NCBI RefSeq assembly: GCF_014204525.1
Contig: NZ_JACHLP010000002.1
Coordinates: 614,476 to 678,475, forward strand
DNA from: Roseateles oligotrophus
GTDB lineage: Bacteria > Pseudomonadota > Gammaproteobacteria > Burkholderiales > Burkholderiaceae_C
DNA: 64,000 nucleotides
Direction of reading: 5' to 3'
The position numbers were made by a program, and so were the translations under genes. This document shows, piece after piece, positions 15,735-23,712 of the stretch; position 1 is the first letter of the stretch; each line of letters starts with the position of its first letter. Under the pieces are notes generated by a model, which saw nothing but the letters and a program-made list of their open reading frames with translations, was not told the DNA's origin and did no database searches.

Positions 15735-15975
15735 GTTTCTCTTTCATCCGGACTGTGACCGTCGGCTCTGGCATGGGCAAGGCTGAACAAGTCCCTCATG
15801 CGCCGGGCATCCCCACTTCGGGCGCCCGCCATCATGGGGACTTATTCAGCCTTGCCTTCACCAGATCTGCTGACCCCGACGCAGACCAAGGCCTGTACCG
15901 GGCGCTCGCGGGCTCTTGTGTCGAAGGACACAAATACCGCCGGTGGGGAATTCCGCCCCGCCCTGAGAACGCTGC
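15735..15975 (-). promoter_or_regulatory. FMN riboswitch (RFN element)
   Basis: The minus strand begins CTCAGGGCGGGGCGGAATTC, then CCCACCGGCGGTA, the hallmark 5' part of the RFN aptamer. It continues through variable stems and the conserved AGATCTG / AGCCGACGGTCACAGTCCGG segments, and ends GATGAAAGAGAA. These conserved blocks identify the FMN-binding RFN family. Binding of FMN should lower expression of ribH2, which starts about 100 bases downstream. Confidence 0.93.
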
Positions 15976-16060
15976 CGGACAAAATGCCCGGCGCGGCGAT
16001 TCTAGGGTCAGGTCTTGCCAGAGGCTGTCGCCCTGGCGTCTTGCGTCAGCGCGCAGCGTC

Positions 16061-16639
16061 TCAGCCGAAAGGCCGTACGCCGATCAAGGCCTGATGGCTC
16101 CATAGCGCAAAAGCCGCCCAGGCGGCGAGGCCGACGGCCAGGCTCAGCAGCGTGGCACCGGCCTTGGCTTGCAGGGCGGCCGGCGGGTTCAGGCGATCGC
16201 GCTGGCGCGCGGCGCGAAAGGCCAGCATGGCCCAGAGCAGAAAGCTGCCGAACAGCAGCACATCGGCCAGGGTGTTATTGGCCAGCAGATGGGCCAGGGC
16301 CCAGACCTTGACGCTGAGCATCATGGGGTGTTGCAAGCGGGTCTTGAAAGCATTGCGCGGCACATAGGCGGCCACCAGCAGGACGAAGCTCAGGAGGGTC
16401 AGCAAGGCGGCCAGATGGTTCATGCCGCGGGGTGTGGCCCACAAGACCAGCGGTGTTTGCCGCGCCAGGCCGTAGCCGTAGACGATCAGGGCAAAGCCCA
16501 GCAGCGAGAGGGCGGTATAGGCCAGCTTCCAGGGCTTGTCGCCATGCCGGGCGATCCAGTTGCCGCGCCAATCGTCGGCAACGATGCGCACGGAATGCAC
16601 GCCCAGGAATACAAGCAGTCCGGTGATCAAAACAAGCAT
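16061..16639 (-). CDS. NnrU-family integral membrane protein
   Basis: The 192-residue protein has five or six hydrophobic spans beginning with MLVLITGLLVFLGVHSVRIV. The segments WKLAYTALSLLGFALIVYGY, NHLAALLTLLSFVLLVAAYV and HPMMLSVKVWALAHLLANNT fit the NnrU family, named from nitric-oxide-related loci in alphaproteobacteria. No denitrification gene is nearby and the molecular function is not known. The ATG at 16639 puts the first span at the N-terminus; the longer frame to 16708 is rejected. Confidence 0.8.
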   Translation of the reverse strand: MLVLITGLLVFLGVHSVRIVADDWRGNWIARHGDKPWKLAYTALSLLGFALIVYGYGLARQTPLVLWATPRGMNHLAALLTLLSFVLLVAAYVPRNAFKTRLQHPMMLSVKVWALAHLLANNTLADVLLFGSFLLWAMLAFRAARQRDRLNPPAALQAKAGATLLSLAVGLAAWAAFALWSHQALIGVRPFG

Positions 16640-16708
16640 GGCTGGCTCCAGGTGGCTGGCAATTTTTGCCAAGGCAAGACCTGACCCCGGCCCCGCTTTG
16701 TAGCTCAC

Positions 16709-17236
16709 TCAAGCGCTGCGGTCCACCCGCAGGGCCAGCACGACGGAGCTGGTGGTCTTGATCACCCCCTCGATCTCGCCGATCTCATCCAGCAAGGCGT
16801 CCAGACGCATGGTGCTTTCGGCGCGCAGCAGCGCCATATAGTCGAATTCACCGCTGACCGAGGCCAGTTGGCGCAGCTCGGGGATTTTGCTCAGGCGCTG
16901 CACCACCTCGCGGCCGGCCTTGGGGCTGACGGTGATGCCCACAAACGCCTGCACGCCACGGTCGGCGGCGTCCGTCCCCAGGCGGGCCGTGTAGCCGACG
17001 ATGGTGCCGCTGGCCTCCAGCCGGGCCAGGCGTGCCACCACCGTGGTGCGCGCCACGCCCAGCTTGCGCGCCAGCTCGGCCGTGCTGGCGCGGGCATTGG
17101 CCTGCAGCAGGGTGATCAGCTGGCGGTCCACCTGCTCCTTGCCCACTGCCGGCGCCAGGGGCTGGCTGCGGCTTTTGGGGGCAGGGCGGCTCTTGCTCTG
17201 GGCCGAGGTTTTGGCGGGCGAATTTTTGCTGCTCAT
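16709..17236 (-). CDS. Lrp/AsnC-family transcriptional regulator
   Basis: The 175-residue regulator has a basic, Ser/Pro/Lys-rich N-terminal extension (about residues 1-30). A helix-turn-helix follows (QLITLLQANARASTAELARKLGVARTTVVARLARLEASG) and then a RAM effector domain (AFVGITVSPKAGREVVQRL ending ALRVDRSA). Lrp-type proteins bind amino acids and control amino acid metabolism. It is divergent from the lysine-degradation gene pair across a 142-bp gap, so I infer that lysine or a derivative is its effector and that it controls that pair. The N-terminal extension is longer than usual. Confidence 0.88.
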   Translation of the reverse strand: MSSKNSPAKTSAQSKSRPAPKSRSQPLAPAVGKEQVDRQLITLLQANARASTAELARKLGVARTTVVARLARLEASGTIVGYTARLGTDAADRGVQAFVGITVSPKAGREVVQRLSKIPELRQLASVSGEFDYMALLRAESTMRLDALLDEIGEIEGVIKTTSSVVLALRVDRSA

Positions 17237-17378
17237 CGGAAACCCTAGTTTCAATCAATGCGGCGAACCGATTCGACGTATCGGCGAAATCACCTGATTA
17301 TTCGTCGAACTCATGCTTTCTTTCGTCCGGACTCATCCCTAGACTGGGCCGAAACGAAACCAGCCCAGGAGACCCTCC
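17237..17378. promoter_or_regulatory. Divergent control region of the Lrp and lysine-degradation genes
   Basis: The gap has lower GC than its surroundings and contains TTCGACG (about 17270), CGGCGAA (17281-17287) and the near-palindrome TTCGTCGAA (about 17302). These TTCG/CGAA half-sites could bind the Lrp-type regulator. The assignment rests on position and motif symmetry only. Confidence 0.45.
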
Positions 17379-18473
17379 ATGAAAGTAGCCCTGCTCGGCG
17401 CCGGACATATCGGCCAAACCATTGCCCGCCTTCTGCATGGCTGTGGCGACTACCAGGTGACCGTGATCGACAAGAGCGAGGCCGCCCTGGCCAAGCTGCA
17501 GCTTGAGGGCATCGCCACCCAGGCGGTGGACACAGAGAACAAGGCGGCCCTGGCCGCGGCCCTGCGCGGCCAAACCACGGTGGTCAACGCCCTGCCCTAC
17601 CACCTGGCCATCACGGCCGCCCATGCGGCCCTGGAGGCCGGCTGCCATTACTTCGACCTGACCGAGGACGTGGCCGCGACCAAGGAGATCAAACGCATCG
17701 CCCAGGGCGCGCGTACGGCCTTCATGCCGCAATGCGGCCTGGCCCCAGGTTTCATCGGCATCGTCGCCCACCACCTGGCAAAGAGCTTTGACAGCTTGCA
17801 GGACGTGAAGATGCGTGTCGGCGCCTTGCCGGCCTTCCCCACCAATGCGCTCAAGTACAACCTGACCTGGAGCGTGGACGGCCTGATCAACGAGTACTGC
17901 CACCCCTGCGAGTCCATCCACGACGGCGCGCTGATCGCCGCCCTGCCGCTGGAGGGCCTGGAGCATTTCTCGCTGGACGGCACCGAGTACGAGGCCTTCA
18001 ACACCTCGGGCGGCCTGGGCACCTTGTGCGAGACCTTGCAAGGCCGGGTGCGCAATCTGGACTACAAGACCGTGCGTTACCCCGGCCACCGCGATCTGAT
18101 GATGATGTTGCTGGACGATCTGCAGCTCAAGAACGACCAGGAGACGCTGAAGAACATCATGCGCAAGAGCATGCCCGCCACCATGCAGGACGTGGTGCTG
18201 GTATTCGTGACCGTCTCCGGCATGCGCGGCGGCTCTCTGGTGCAGGAGGTGTTTGCCCGCAAGATCTTTGCCGAGCGTGACGGCGCCGCGCCGTTGTCGG
18301 CCATCCAGATCACCACGGCGGCCGGCATCTGCGCGGCGGTCGATCTATTCCGCTCCGGAGAGCTGCCGCAGTCCGGCTTCATCCGTCAGGAGCAGGTCGA
18401 GCTGCCGGCCTTTCTGGCCAATCGTTTCGGCAAGGCCTACCAGCAGTCGCGCCAAGTCGAGTCCATCGGTTGA
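17379..18473 (+). CDS. Saccharopine dehydrogenase-family protein, probable lysine 6-dehydrogenase
   Basis: The 364-residue NAD(P)-dependent enzyme begins MKVALLGAGHIGQTIARLL with the Rossmann motif at residues 7-12. It continues with NALPYHLAITAAHAALEAG, FDLTEDVAATKEIKRIAQ and GLAPGFIGIVAHHL, the pattern of short saccharopine-dehydrogenase-like lysine dehydrogenases. I infer oxidation of lysine at the epsilon carbon, giving the semialdehyde that cyclises to piperideine-6-carboxylate. The next gene encodes an ALDH7-type enzyme that would use that product, and an Lrp-type gene is divergent. A saccharopine dehydrogenase is a less likely alternative because no lysine-ketoglutarate reductase is adjacent. 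Confidence 0.72.
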   Translation: MKVALLGAGHIGQTIARLLHGCGDYQVTVIDKSEAALAKLQLEGIATQAVDTENKAALAAALRGQTTVVNALPYHLAITAAHAALEAGCHYFDLTEDVAATKEIKRIAQGARTAFMPQCGLAPGFIGIVAHHLAKSFDSLQDVKMRVGALPAFPTNALKYNLTWSVDGLINEYCHPCESIHDGALIAALPLEGLEHFSLDGTEYEAFNTSGGLGTLCETLQGRVRNLDYKTVRYPGHRDLMMMLLDDLQLKNDQETLKNIMRKSMPATMQDVVLVFVTVSGMRGGSLVQEVFARKIFAERDGAAPLSAIQITTAAGICAAVDLFRSGELPQSGFIRQEQVELPAFLANRFGKAYQQSRQVESIG

Positions 18474-18484
18474 TACTCCCCATC

Positions 18485-19987
18485 ATGAACGACATCAAAA
18501 CCCTGTTGAATTCCTTGGGCCTGGCCGACAGCGCCTTCAGCGGCGGCACGCTGGCTGTGCGATCCCCCATCGACGGTGCCTTGCTGGGCGCCGTGCACGA
18601 GGCCTCGGCCGACGAGATGCGTGCCGCCATCGCGCGTGCGCAAGCGGCCCAACTGGCCTGGCGCATCGTGCCCGCGCCAAGGCGCGGCGAGCTGGTGCGC
18701 CTGTTCGGCGAAGAACTGCGCCGGCACAAGCAGAACCTGGCCCGCCTGGTCTCGCTGGAGGCCGGCAAGGTCACGAGCGAGGGCGAGGGCGAGGTGCAGG
18801 AGATGATAGACATCTGCGACTTTGCCGTCGGCCTGTCGCGTCAGCTGCACGGCCTGACCATCGCCTCCGAGCGGCCCGGCCACCGCATGATGGAGCAGTG
18901 GCTGCCGCTGGGCGTGGTGGGCATCATCTCGGCCTTCAACTTCCCGGTCGCCGTCTGGGCCTGGAACGCCGCCCTGGCCCTGGTCTGCGGCAATAGCTGC
19001 GTCTGGAAACCATCGGAGAAGACGCCGCTGACGGCCCTGGCCACGCAAGCCTTGTTCGAGCGGGCCCTGGCCCGTTTTGATGGTGCGCCGGCTCATCTCT
19101 CGCAGGTGCTCAATGGCGGCGCCGCCGTGGGTGAAGCGATGGTGGACGATCATCGCGTCGCCCTGGTCTCGGCCACCGGCTCCACCCGTATGGGCCGGGC
19201 CGTCGGCCCCAAGGTGGCGGCGCGCTTCGGCCGTTGCCTGCTGGAGCTGGGCGGCAATAACGCCATCATCGTCAGCCCCTCGGCCGATCTGGAGCTGGCC
19301 GTGCGCGGCATTCTGTTCGGCGCCTACGGCACGGCCGGTCAGCGCTGCACGACGACGCGCCGCGTCATCATCCACGAGAGCATCCACGACGAGCTGGTGG
19401 CCCGCCTGGATCGCGCCCGCGCCCAGCTCAAGATCGGCAGCCCGGTCGAGGCCGGCACGCTGATCGGTCCCTTGATCGACCAGGCCGCCTTCGACGCCAT
19501 GCAGCAGGCCCTGGCCGCCGCGCGCGAGCAGGGCGGCGAGGTCAGCGGCGGCGAGCGCGCCCTGGCCGCGCAATACCCGCATGCCTGGTATGCCACACCG
19601 GCCCTGGTGCGCATGCCGGCGCAGACGGCCGTGGTCAGGCAGGAGACTTTTGCGCCCATCCTCTACACGCTCAAGTACCAAAGCCTGGAGGAGGCGATTG
19701 CGCTGCAGAACGATGTGCCTCAAGGCCTGTCCTCGGCCATCTTCAGCAATGATTTGCGCGAGGCCGAACTCTTTGTTTCAGCGGCAGGTTCGGACTGCGG
19801 CATCGCCAACGTCAATATCGGCACCTCGGGCGCCGAGATCGGCGGCGCTTTCGGCGGCGAGAAGGAGACCGGCGGTGGCCGCGAATCGGGTTCGGACGCT
19901 TGGCGCGCTTATATGCGCCGCGCCACCAACACGGTCAATTACTCCAGCGCCTTGCCCCTGGCCCAGGGTGTGAAGTTCGAGATTTGA
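18485..19987 (+). CDS. amaB: ALDH7-type dehydrogenase, probable piperideine-6-carboxylate dehydrogenase
   Basis: The 500-residue NAD(P)-dependent aldehyde dehydrogenase resembles antiquitin/AmaB. It has the cofactor segment GVVGIISAFNFPVAVWAWNA, then VWKPSEKTPL, ATGSTRMGRAVG, the catalytic Glu in LELGGNNAI and the catalytic Cys in GTAGQRCTTTRR. The active-site ending FGGEKETGGGRESGSDAWR is characteristic of ALDH7. The expected reaction is oxidation of 2-aminoadipate 6-semialdehyde to 2-aminoadipate. It starts 11 bp after the dehydrogenase gene, so the pair is probably one operon. The ATG at 18485 is preferred over a frame opening 15 bases earlier. Confidence 0.85.
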   Translation: MNDIKTLLNSLGLADSAFSGGTLAVRSPIDGALLGAVHEASADEMRAAIARAQAAQLAWRIVPAPRRGELVRLFGEELRRHKQNLARLVSLEAGKVTSEGEGEVQEMIDICDFAVGLSRQLHGLTIASERPGHRMMEQWLPLGVVGIISAFNFPVAVWAWNAALALVCGNSCVWKPSEKTPLTALATQALFERALARFDGAPAHLSQVLNGGAAVGEAMVDDHRVALVSATGSTRMGRAVGPKVAARFGRCLLELGGNNAIIVSPSADLELAVRGILFGAYGTAGQRCTTTRRVIIHESIHDELVARLDRARAQLKIGSPVEAGTLIGPLIDQAAFDAMQQALAAAREQGGEVSGGERALAAQYPHAWYATPALVRMPAQTAVVRQETFAPILYTLKYQSLEEAIALQNDVPQGLSSAIFSNDLREAELFVSAAGSDCGIANVNIGTSGAEIGGAFGGEKETGGGRESGSDAWRAYMRRATNTVNYSSALPLAQGVKFEI

Positions 19988-20029
19988 GCGGGCCGGTTTT
20001 GGGCCTGATCGAAGTTTTTCAGAAAAATC

Positions 20030-20059
20030 TTGTGCAGGCCCAAAATTACGTGCTACAGT
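20030..20059 (+). promoter_or_regulatory. Promoter of tRNA-Leu
   Basis: TTGTGC (20030-20035) and TACAGT (20054-20059) are separated by 18 bases, with TGC before the -10. The block GTGCTACAGTAG, followed by GG and CTTCGCTG, recurs in front of the rRNA operon at 63757. A hairpin CTTCGCTG/CAGCGAAG (20067-20087) lies between promoter and tRNA. Confidence 0.65.
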
Positions 20060-20096
20060 AGCGGTCTTCGCTGTTCAGGCAGCGAAGAAAAAGAAA

Positions 20097-20181
<85 letters not shown>

Positions 20182-20187
20182 AATCGA

Positions 20188-20217
20188 AAAAGGCCAGCAC
20201 GCAAGTGCTGGCCTTTT
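20188..20217 (+). terminator. Terminator of tRNA-Leu
   Basis: AGGCCAGCAC / GTGCTGGCCT around GCAA, preceded by A residues and followed by TTTT. It sits directly after the tRNA. Confidence 0.9.
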
Positions 20218-20235
20218 GCGTTTGGCGCTCAGGAA

Positions 20236-20295
20236 GCAAGGCCCCTGCGGGCCTTGCGGGAGGACGAGAAAGGCGTCCGCATGCTTGCGGCGCCG
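20236..20295 (+). repeat. Two-hairpin REP-like element, copy E (diverged)
   Basis: A perfect 9-bp stem GCAAGGCCC / GGGCCTTGC with loop CTGC (20236-20257) is followed by GGACGAGAAAGGC and a weaker second stem GGCGTCCGCA / TGCGGCGCC (about 20272-20294). The CTGC loop matches copies A and D, while the stem bases differ in a compensated way. Confidence 0.6.
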
Positions 20296-20309
20296 GGGTC
20301 GCGGGACGT

Positions 20310-20328
20310 GACCGAGCCTCTCCTGGGC
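20310..20328 (+). repeat. Partial copy of the tRNA-Leu 3' end
   Basis: CCGAGCCTCTCCTGGGC nearly repeats the tRNA segment TCGAGTCCTCTCCTGGGC (20160-20177). Together with a second copy of the terminator at 20417 it suggests an old duplication of the tRNA tail. Confidence 0.45.
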
Positions 20329-20342
20329 TGAGGCGGCACCGA

Positions 20343-20404
20343 GGGCAAGCCCTGCGGCTTGCCCGACGGCCGACGAAGGCCAAGCCGCTTGCAAGCGGCT
20401 TGGC
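20343..20404 (+). repeat. Two-hairpin REP-like element, copy D
   Basis: A perfect 9-bp stem GGGCAAGCC / GGCTTGCCC with loop CTGC (20343-20364) is followed by linker GACGGCCGACGAAG. A perfect 12-bp stem GCCAAGCCGCTT / AAGCGGCTTGGC (20379-20404) completes it. The design is the same as copies A-C with different stem sequences. Confidence 0.7.
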
Positions 20405-20415
20405 ACCAAACAAGA

Positions 20416-20450
20416 AAGGCCAGCACGCAAGTGCTGGCCTTTTGCGTTTT
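20416..20450 (+). terminator. Second copy of the tRNA-Leu terminator
   Basis: AAAGGCCAGCAC, GCAA and GTGCTGGCCTTTTGCGTTTT repeat the terminator at 20188 almost exactly, again preceded by GGCACCAAA. It is followed by the 3' end of the convergent GGDEF-EAL gene, which it could also serve in the other direction. Confidence 0.75.
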
Positions 20451-20477
20451 CCGGGTTTGGAAAAACAGGACGCGGGG

Positions 20478-22550
20478 TCAGGTCTTGCCTAGCCGGCCGG
20501 CTTTTAGCAATTCCTCCAGGGCTTGCGCCGGCATCGGCCGGGCGTACCAGTAACCCTGGCCGAAATCGCAGCCGGCATCCAGCAGCAATTGGTGCTGTTC
20601 CTCGGTCTCCACGCCCTCGGCCACGACCTCGATGCCCAGGGCATGGGCCATGGTGATGATGGCCTTGCACAGGGCCAATTCCTTGCTGCCGGTCTTCAGG
20701 TGGCTGACAAAGCTTTTGTCTATCTTGACCTGATCGATGGCCAGGCGCTGCAGATAGGACAGCGAGCTGTAGCCGGTGCCGAAATCATCCAGCGAGACCT
20801 GCACGCCGGCCTGACGCAAGCTGTCCAGATGCAGGGCGACGAGTTCGTCGGCCTCCAGCAGCAGACCCTCGGTGATCTCCACGGCGATGGCTTGGCCCGG
20901 CAGCCCCAGTTCCAGCAGGCGCTGCGCCCAGGCATGGCCTTGGTCTTGCATGCTGGGCATGCCGCTGCCGCGGAACTGCACCGGTGATTTATTGATATGG
21001 AGCTGGAACTGTGGATTGAAGCGGTGGCGCCAATCCTGCGCCTGCAGGGCCACCTGCTCGAACACCCATTCGCCGATCTCGATGATCAGGCCGCTGCTCT
21101 CCGCCAGCGGGATGAATTCACCCGGCCCCAGCAGGCCACGGCTGGGGTGTTGCCAGCGCAGCAAGGCCTCGGCCTTGTGGATGTGGCCGTCGCTGAGCCG
21201 GACGATGGCTTGGTAGACCAGGCTGAATTGCCGCTCGGCCAAGGCGTCATGCAAATCATTGCCCAGGCGCGCGCGCTCCTGGGCGGCGGTCTGCAGGGCC
21301 GGCGTGAAGCGGCACAGGCGGTTGCGGCCCGCGCCCTTGGCCATGTACAGCGCCTGGTCGGCGTGCTTGAACAGGGTTTCGATCTGCTCGCCATCGGCCG
21401 GGTAGAGACTCAGGCCTATGCTGGCCGAGACGAAGACCCGCTCGCCCTCCAGGCGGAAGGCAAAGGCCAGGGCTTGCAAGATGTTTTGCGCGATGGCCTC
21501 GGCCTGCTGCGGAGACTCGATCTCGCCCAGCACCACGGTGAACTCGTCGCCCCCCATGCGCGCCACCGTGTGGGGTGCCGCCGCGCAGGCGACGATGCGT
21601 TGGGTGGCCTGCACCAGCAGCAGGTCACCCATGGCATGGCCCAGCAGGTCGTTGACCTCCTTGAAGTGGTCCAGGTCGATGAAGAGCACGGCGACCGAGA
21701 GGCCGCTCTTCCAGGCCGCATGCTGGGCCTGCTCCAGGCGTTCGCGCAGCAGGCGGCGGTTGGGCAGGCCGGTGAGGGCATCGAAATGGGCTTGTTGCCA
21801 GATCAGGGCCTCGCTCTGCTTGCGCGCGGTGATGTCGGTATGGGTGCCCACCATGCGCAGCGGCCGGCCTGCTTCGTCGCGGCTGATCACCATGCCGCGG
21901 CTGAGTATCCATTTCCAGCTGCCGTCCTTGCAGCGCACCCGGTGCTCATTGCTGTAGAGCGGCGCGCGGCCGGAAAAATGGGCTTCGCGGTCCAGGTTCA
22001 TCTGGGCCAGGTCGTCGGGATGGGTCAGCGCATCGAACTCGGCCGGGCTGGGTTGGATCTCGTCCTGCGAGTAACCATACATCTGCAGATAGCGGGGTGA
22101 GTAGATCTCGATCCCGGTTTGCACATACCAGTCCCAGACGCCGTCGCCATTGCTTTCCAGTGCCAGCTTCCATAAATCGTCGGCCTGACGCAGCCGTGTT
22201 TCCTGCTCCTTGCGCTCGTGCACATCACTCATGCTGAGCAAGACCTGACCCTCGGCGAGTTGGCGGGCCTGGGTCTGATGCCAGCCGTAGCTACCGTCGG
22301 CGGCGCGCCAGCGGCAGTCCTGCAACAGCTCTGCCCCGTCTTTCAGCTTCAGGTACTGGGCTTCGAAGGCGGCCAGGTCGGCCGGGTGCAGGCGCTCCAG
22401 CCAGGGCGCGCACTGCAGCGCCCGCAAGGTCTGGCCGGTGTAGGCTCGCAGGCTCTGGTTGGCCTGCAGCAGCGCATACCCCGGTCCCAATAAGGCCAGG
22501 CGCTGGGGCAGCTGGTCCAGCCAATGCGCGGCGGGCAGGGGCCATGCCAT
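20478..22550 (-). CDS. PAS-PAS-GGDEF-EAL c-di-GMP turnover protein
   Basis: The 690-residue protein has two PAS-like sensor domains (about residues 10-130 and 140-275, the second with GVWDWYVQTGIEIYSPRYLQ and HTDITARKQSE). A GGDEF domain follows with intact catalytic GGDEF at residues 333-337, then an EAL domain with intact EAL at 461-463, DDFGTGYSSLSYLQ and AEGVETEEQ. Both diguanylate cyclase and phosphodiesterase activities are possible, steered by the PAS ligand. No membrane span is seen. I chose the ATG at 22550; the frame stays open to 22736 and a GTG at 22586 is another possibility, so the start is uncertain. Confidence 0.85.
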   Translation of the reverse strand: MAWPLPAAHWLDQLPQRLALLGPGYALLQANQSLRAYTGQTLRALQCAPWLERLHPADLAAFEAQYLKLKDGAELLQDCRWRAADGSYGWHQTQARQLAEGQVLLSMSDVHERKEQETRLRQADDLWKLALESNGDGVWDWYVQTGIEIYSPRYLQMYGYSQDEIQPSPAEFDALTHPDDLAQMNLDREAHFSGRAPLYSNEHRVRCKDGSWKWILSRGMVISRDEAGRPLRMVGTHTDITARKQSEALIWQQAHFDALTGLPNRRLLRERLEQAQHAAWKSGLSVAVLFIDLDHFKEVNDLLGHAMGDLLLVQATQRIVACAAAPHTVARMGGDEFTVVLGEIESPQQAEAIAQNILQALAFAFRLEGERVFVSASIGLSLYPADGEQIETLFKHADQALYMAKGAGRNRLCRFTPALQTAAQERARLGNDLHDALAERQFSLVYQAIVRLSDGHIHKAEALLRWQHPSRGLLGPGEFIPLAESSGLIIEIGEWVFEQVALQAQDWRHRFNPQFQLHINKSPVQFRGSGMPSMQDQGHAWAQRLLELGLPGQAIAVEITEGLLLEADELVALHLDSLRQAGVQVSLDDFGTGYSSLSYLQRLAIDQVKIDKSFVSHLKTGSKELALCKAIITMAHALGIEVVAEGVETEEQHQLLLDAGCDFGQGYWYARPMPAQALEELLKAGRLGKT

Positions 22551-22911
22551 GGTGTCGGTGGATGTGGAGTTAGGGGCCTTGTTCACGGCTTCATCATGCC
22601 GATGGAACAGAAAAATGGCGATGGGATCTTCACCGGCGATGGCCTGGGAACAAAGAGTTACTACAAGAGCTGTCATGCCTGCGCTGCCTGTCTTGGGCAC
22701 AGGGCCGCAGCATGCAGGGGCGAGTATCGGTCGCAAGCCTTGATACCGCGCAGCACCTAGCTGCCGCTTGCGTGCAAAATGACGCGCTAAAGTGTTGGAC
22801 GTGACGATTCACGCCGACTCACAGAGGCCTCTTGATCGGGGTTCTCGGTGATTCAGTGAAAATAGCGCCGCCCGAGCTGGTCGGGCACCCTTTGAGAGAT
22901 GAGACCCTGGA
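22551..22911. other. Divergent gap between the GGDEF-EAL and HU genes
   Basis: No convincing gene lies in this 361-base gap. It holds a small hairpin GCCCGA/TCGGGC (about 22869-22886) 30 bases before the HU-like start, and lower-GC stretches (22800-22865, with TTGATC and GAAAAT) that could contain the HU promoter. The first part may be extra N-terminal coding for the GGDEF-EAL gene. Confidence 0.4.
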
Positions 22912-23274
22912 ATGAATAAAACCGAACTGATTGAACATCTGGCCACCAAGCACGCGCTGACCAAGGCCGAAGCTGGCCGCATCCTGGAAACCCTGCTGGA
23001 CGCCGTGGTCACCACCGTCAAGAAGGGTGGCGCTGTTTCGATTCCCGGCTTCGGCTCGTTCAAGCAGCACTCGCGTGCCGCTCGCACCGGCGTGAACCCC
23101 AGCACCGGCGACAAGATCAAGATCGCCGCCGCCAAGCTGCCCAAGTTCACGCCCGGCGCTGGCTTCAAGGCCGCCGTGGACCCCAAGGCCGCCGCCCGCA
23201 AGGCCGCCAAGGCTGCTGAAGCCACGTCGACCAAGGCCGCTGCAAAGCCCGCCGCCAAGAAGGCCAAGAAGTAA
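22912..23274 (+). CDS. HU-family DNA-binding protein with lysine/alanine-rich tail
   Basis: The 120-residue nucleoid protein has a complete HU fold (MNKTELIEHLATKHALTKAE, then GAVSIPGFGSFKQHSRAARTGVNPSTGDKI, with the DNA-intercalating RTGVNPSTG arm). A tail of about 30 residues follows, made of repeated AAKAA/PAAKK units, like the histone H1-like tails of some betaproteobacterial and actinobacterial HU proteins. The tail should add nonspecific DNA binding. The gene stands alone with its own terminator. It is divergent from the GGDEF-EAL gene. Confidence 0.92.
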   Translation: MNKTELIEHLATKHALTKAEAGRILETLLDAVVTTVKKGGAVSIPGFGSFKQHSRAARTGVNPSTGDKIKIAAAKLPKFTPGAGFKAAVDPKAAARKAAKAAEATSTKAAAKPAAKKAKK

Positions 23275-23318
23275 AAATCATGGGCACAGGGCCTTGCGCC
23301 CTGTACTCATAACAGCCA

Positions 23319-23355
23319 AGCCAGGTGCTCTCAGGAACACCTGGCTTTGTTGTTT
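23319..23355 (+). terminator. Terminator of the HU-like gene
   Basis: Stem AGCCAGGTG / CACCTGGCT with a 10-base loop, followed by TTGTTGTTT. A smaller hairpin ACAGGGC/GCCCTGT (23286-23303) precedes it. Confidence 0.85.
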
Positions 23356-23368
23356 CTGGCCGGGCGCC

Positions 23369-23671
23369 TCAGCCCAGCGCCACGCGGGCTTCGAAATGCT
23401 CGACCTGCGGGGGTTGGGCGAAGAAAGGGCCGACGATGGCACGCCAGGCCGGGAACAAGGGGCCGCCGCGGAAATGCACGGTGTGGTCCTCCAGCGTGGC
23501 CCATTCGATCTGCAGCAGATAGCGCTCGGGCGACTCGATGCCTTGCTGCACCCGCGCTGAGATAAAGCCCTGTGCTTGCGAGATGACGGTCTTCAGGCCA
23601 TGGGCAATGGCCGCTTCAAAAGCGGCCTGCTGGCCGGGGGCGATGCGGATGTCGGCGATTTCCAGAATCAT
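23369..23671 (-). CDS. Antibiotic biosynthesis monooxygenase (ABM)-domain protein
   Basis: The 100-residue protein is a single dimeric alpha-beta barrel domain. It begins MILEIADIRIAPGQQAAFEA and contains PERYLLQIEWATLEDHTVHF and a closing FFAQPPQVEHFE, a pattern common in small ABM proteins such as YgiN-like quinol or putative heme-degrading monooxygenases. The substrate is unknown. It lies 41 bases downstream of the formate dehydrogenase alpha gene in the same direction and may be cotranscribed with it. Confidence 0.8.
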   Translation of the reverse strand: MILEIADIRIAPGQQAAFEAAIAHGLKTVISQAQGFISARVQQGIESPERYLLQIEWATLEDHTVHFRGGPLFPAWRAIVGPFFAQPPQVEHFEARVALG

Positions 23672-23712
23672 GAGGGTTTCACTTTCTCTTGCTGCGTTTG
23701 TTGCGTGCTTGA

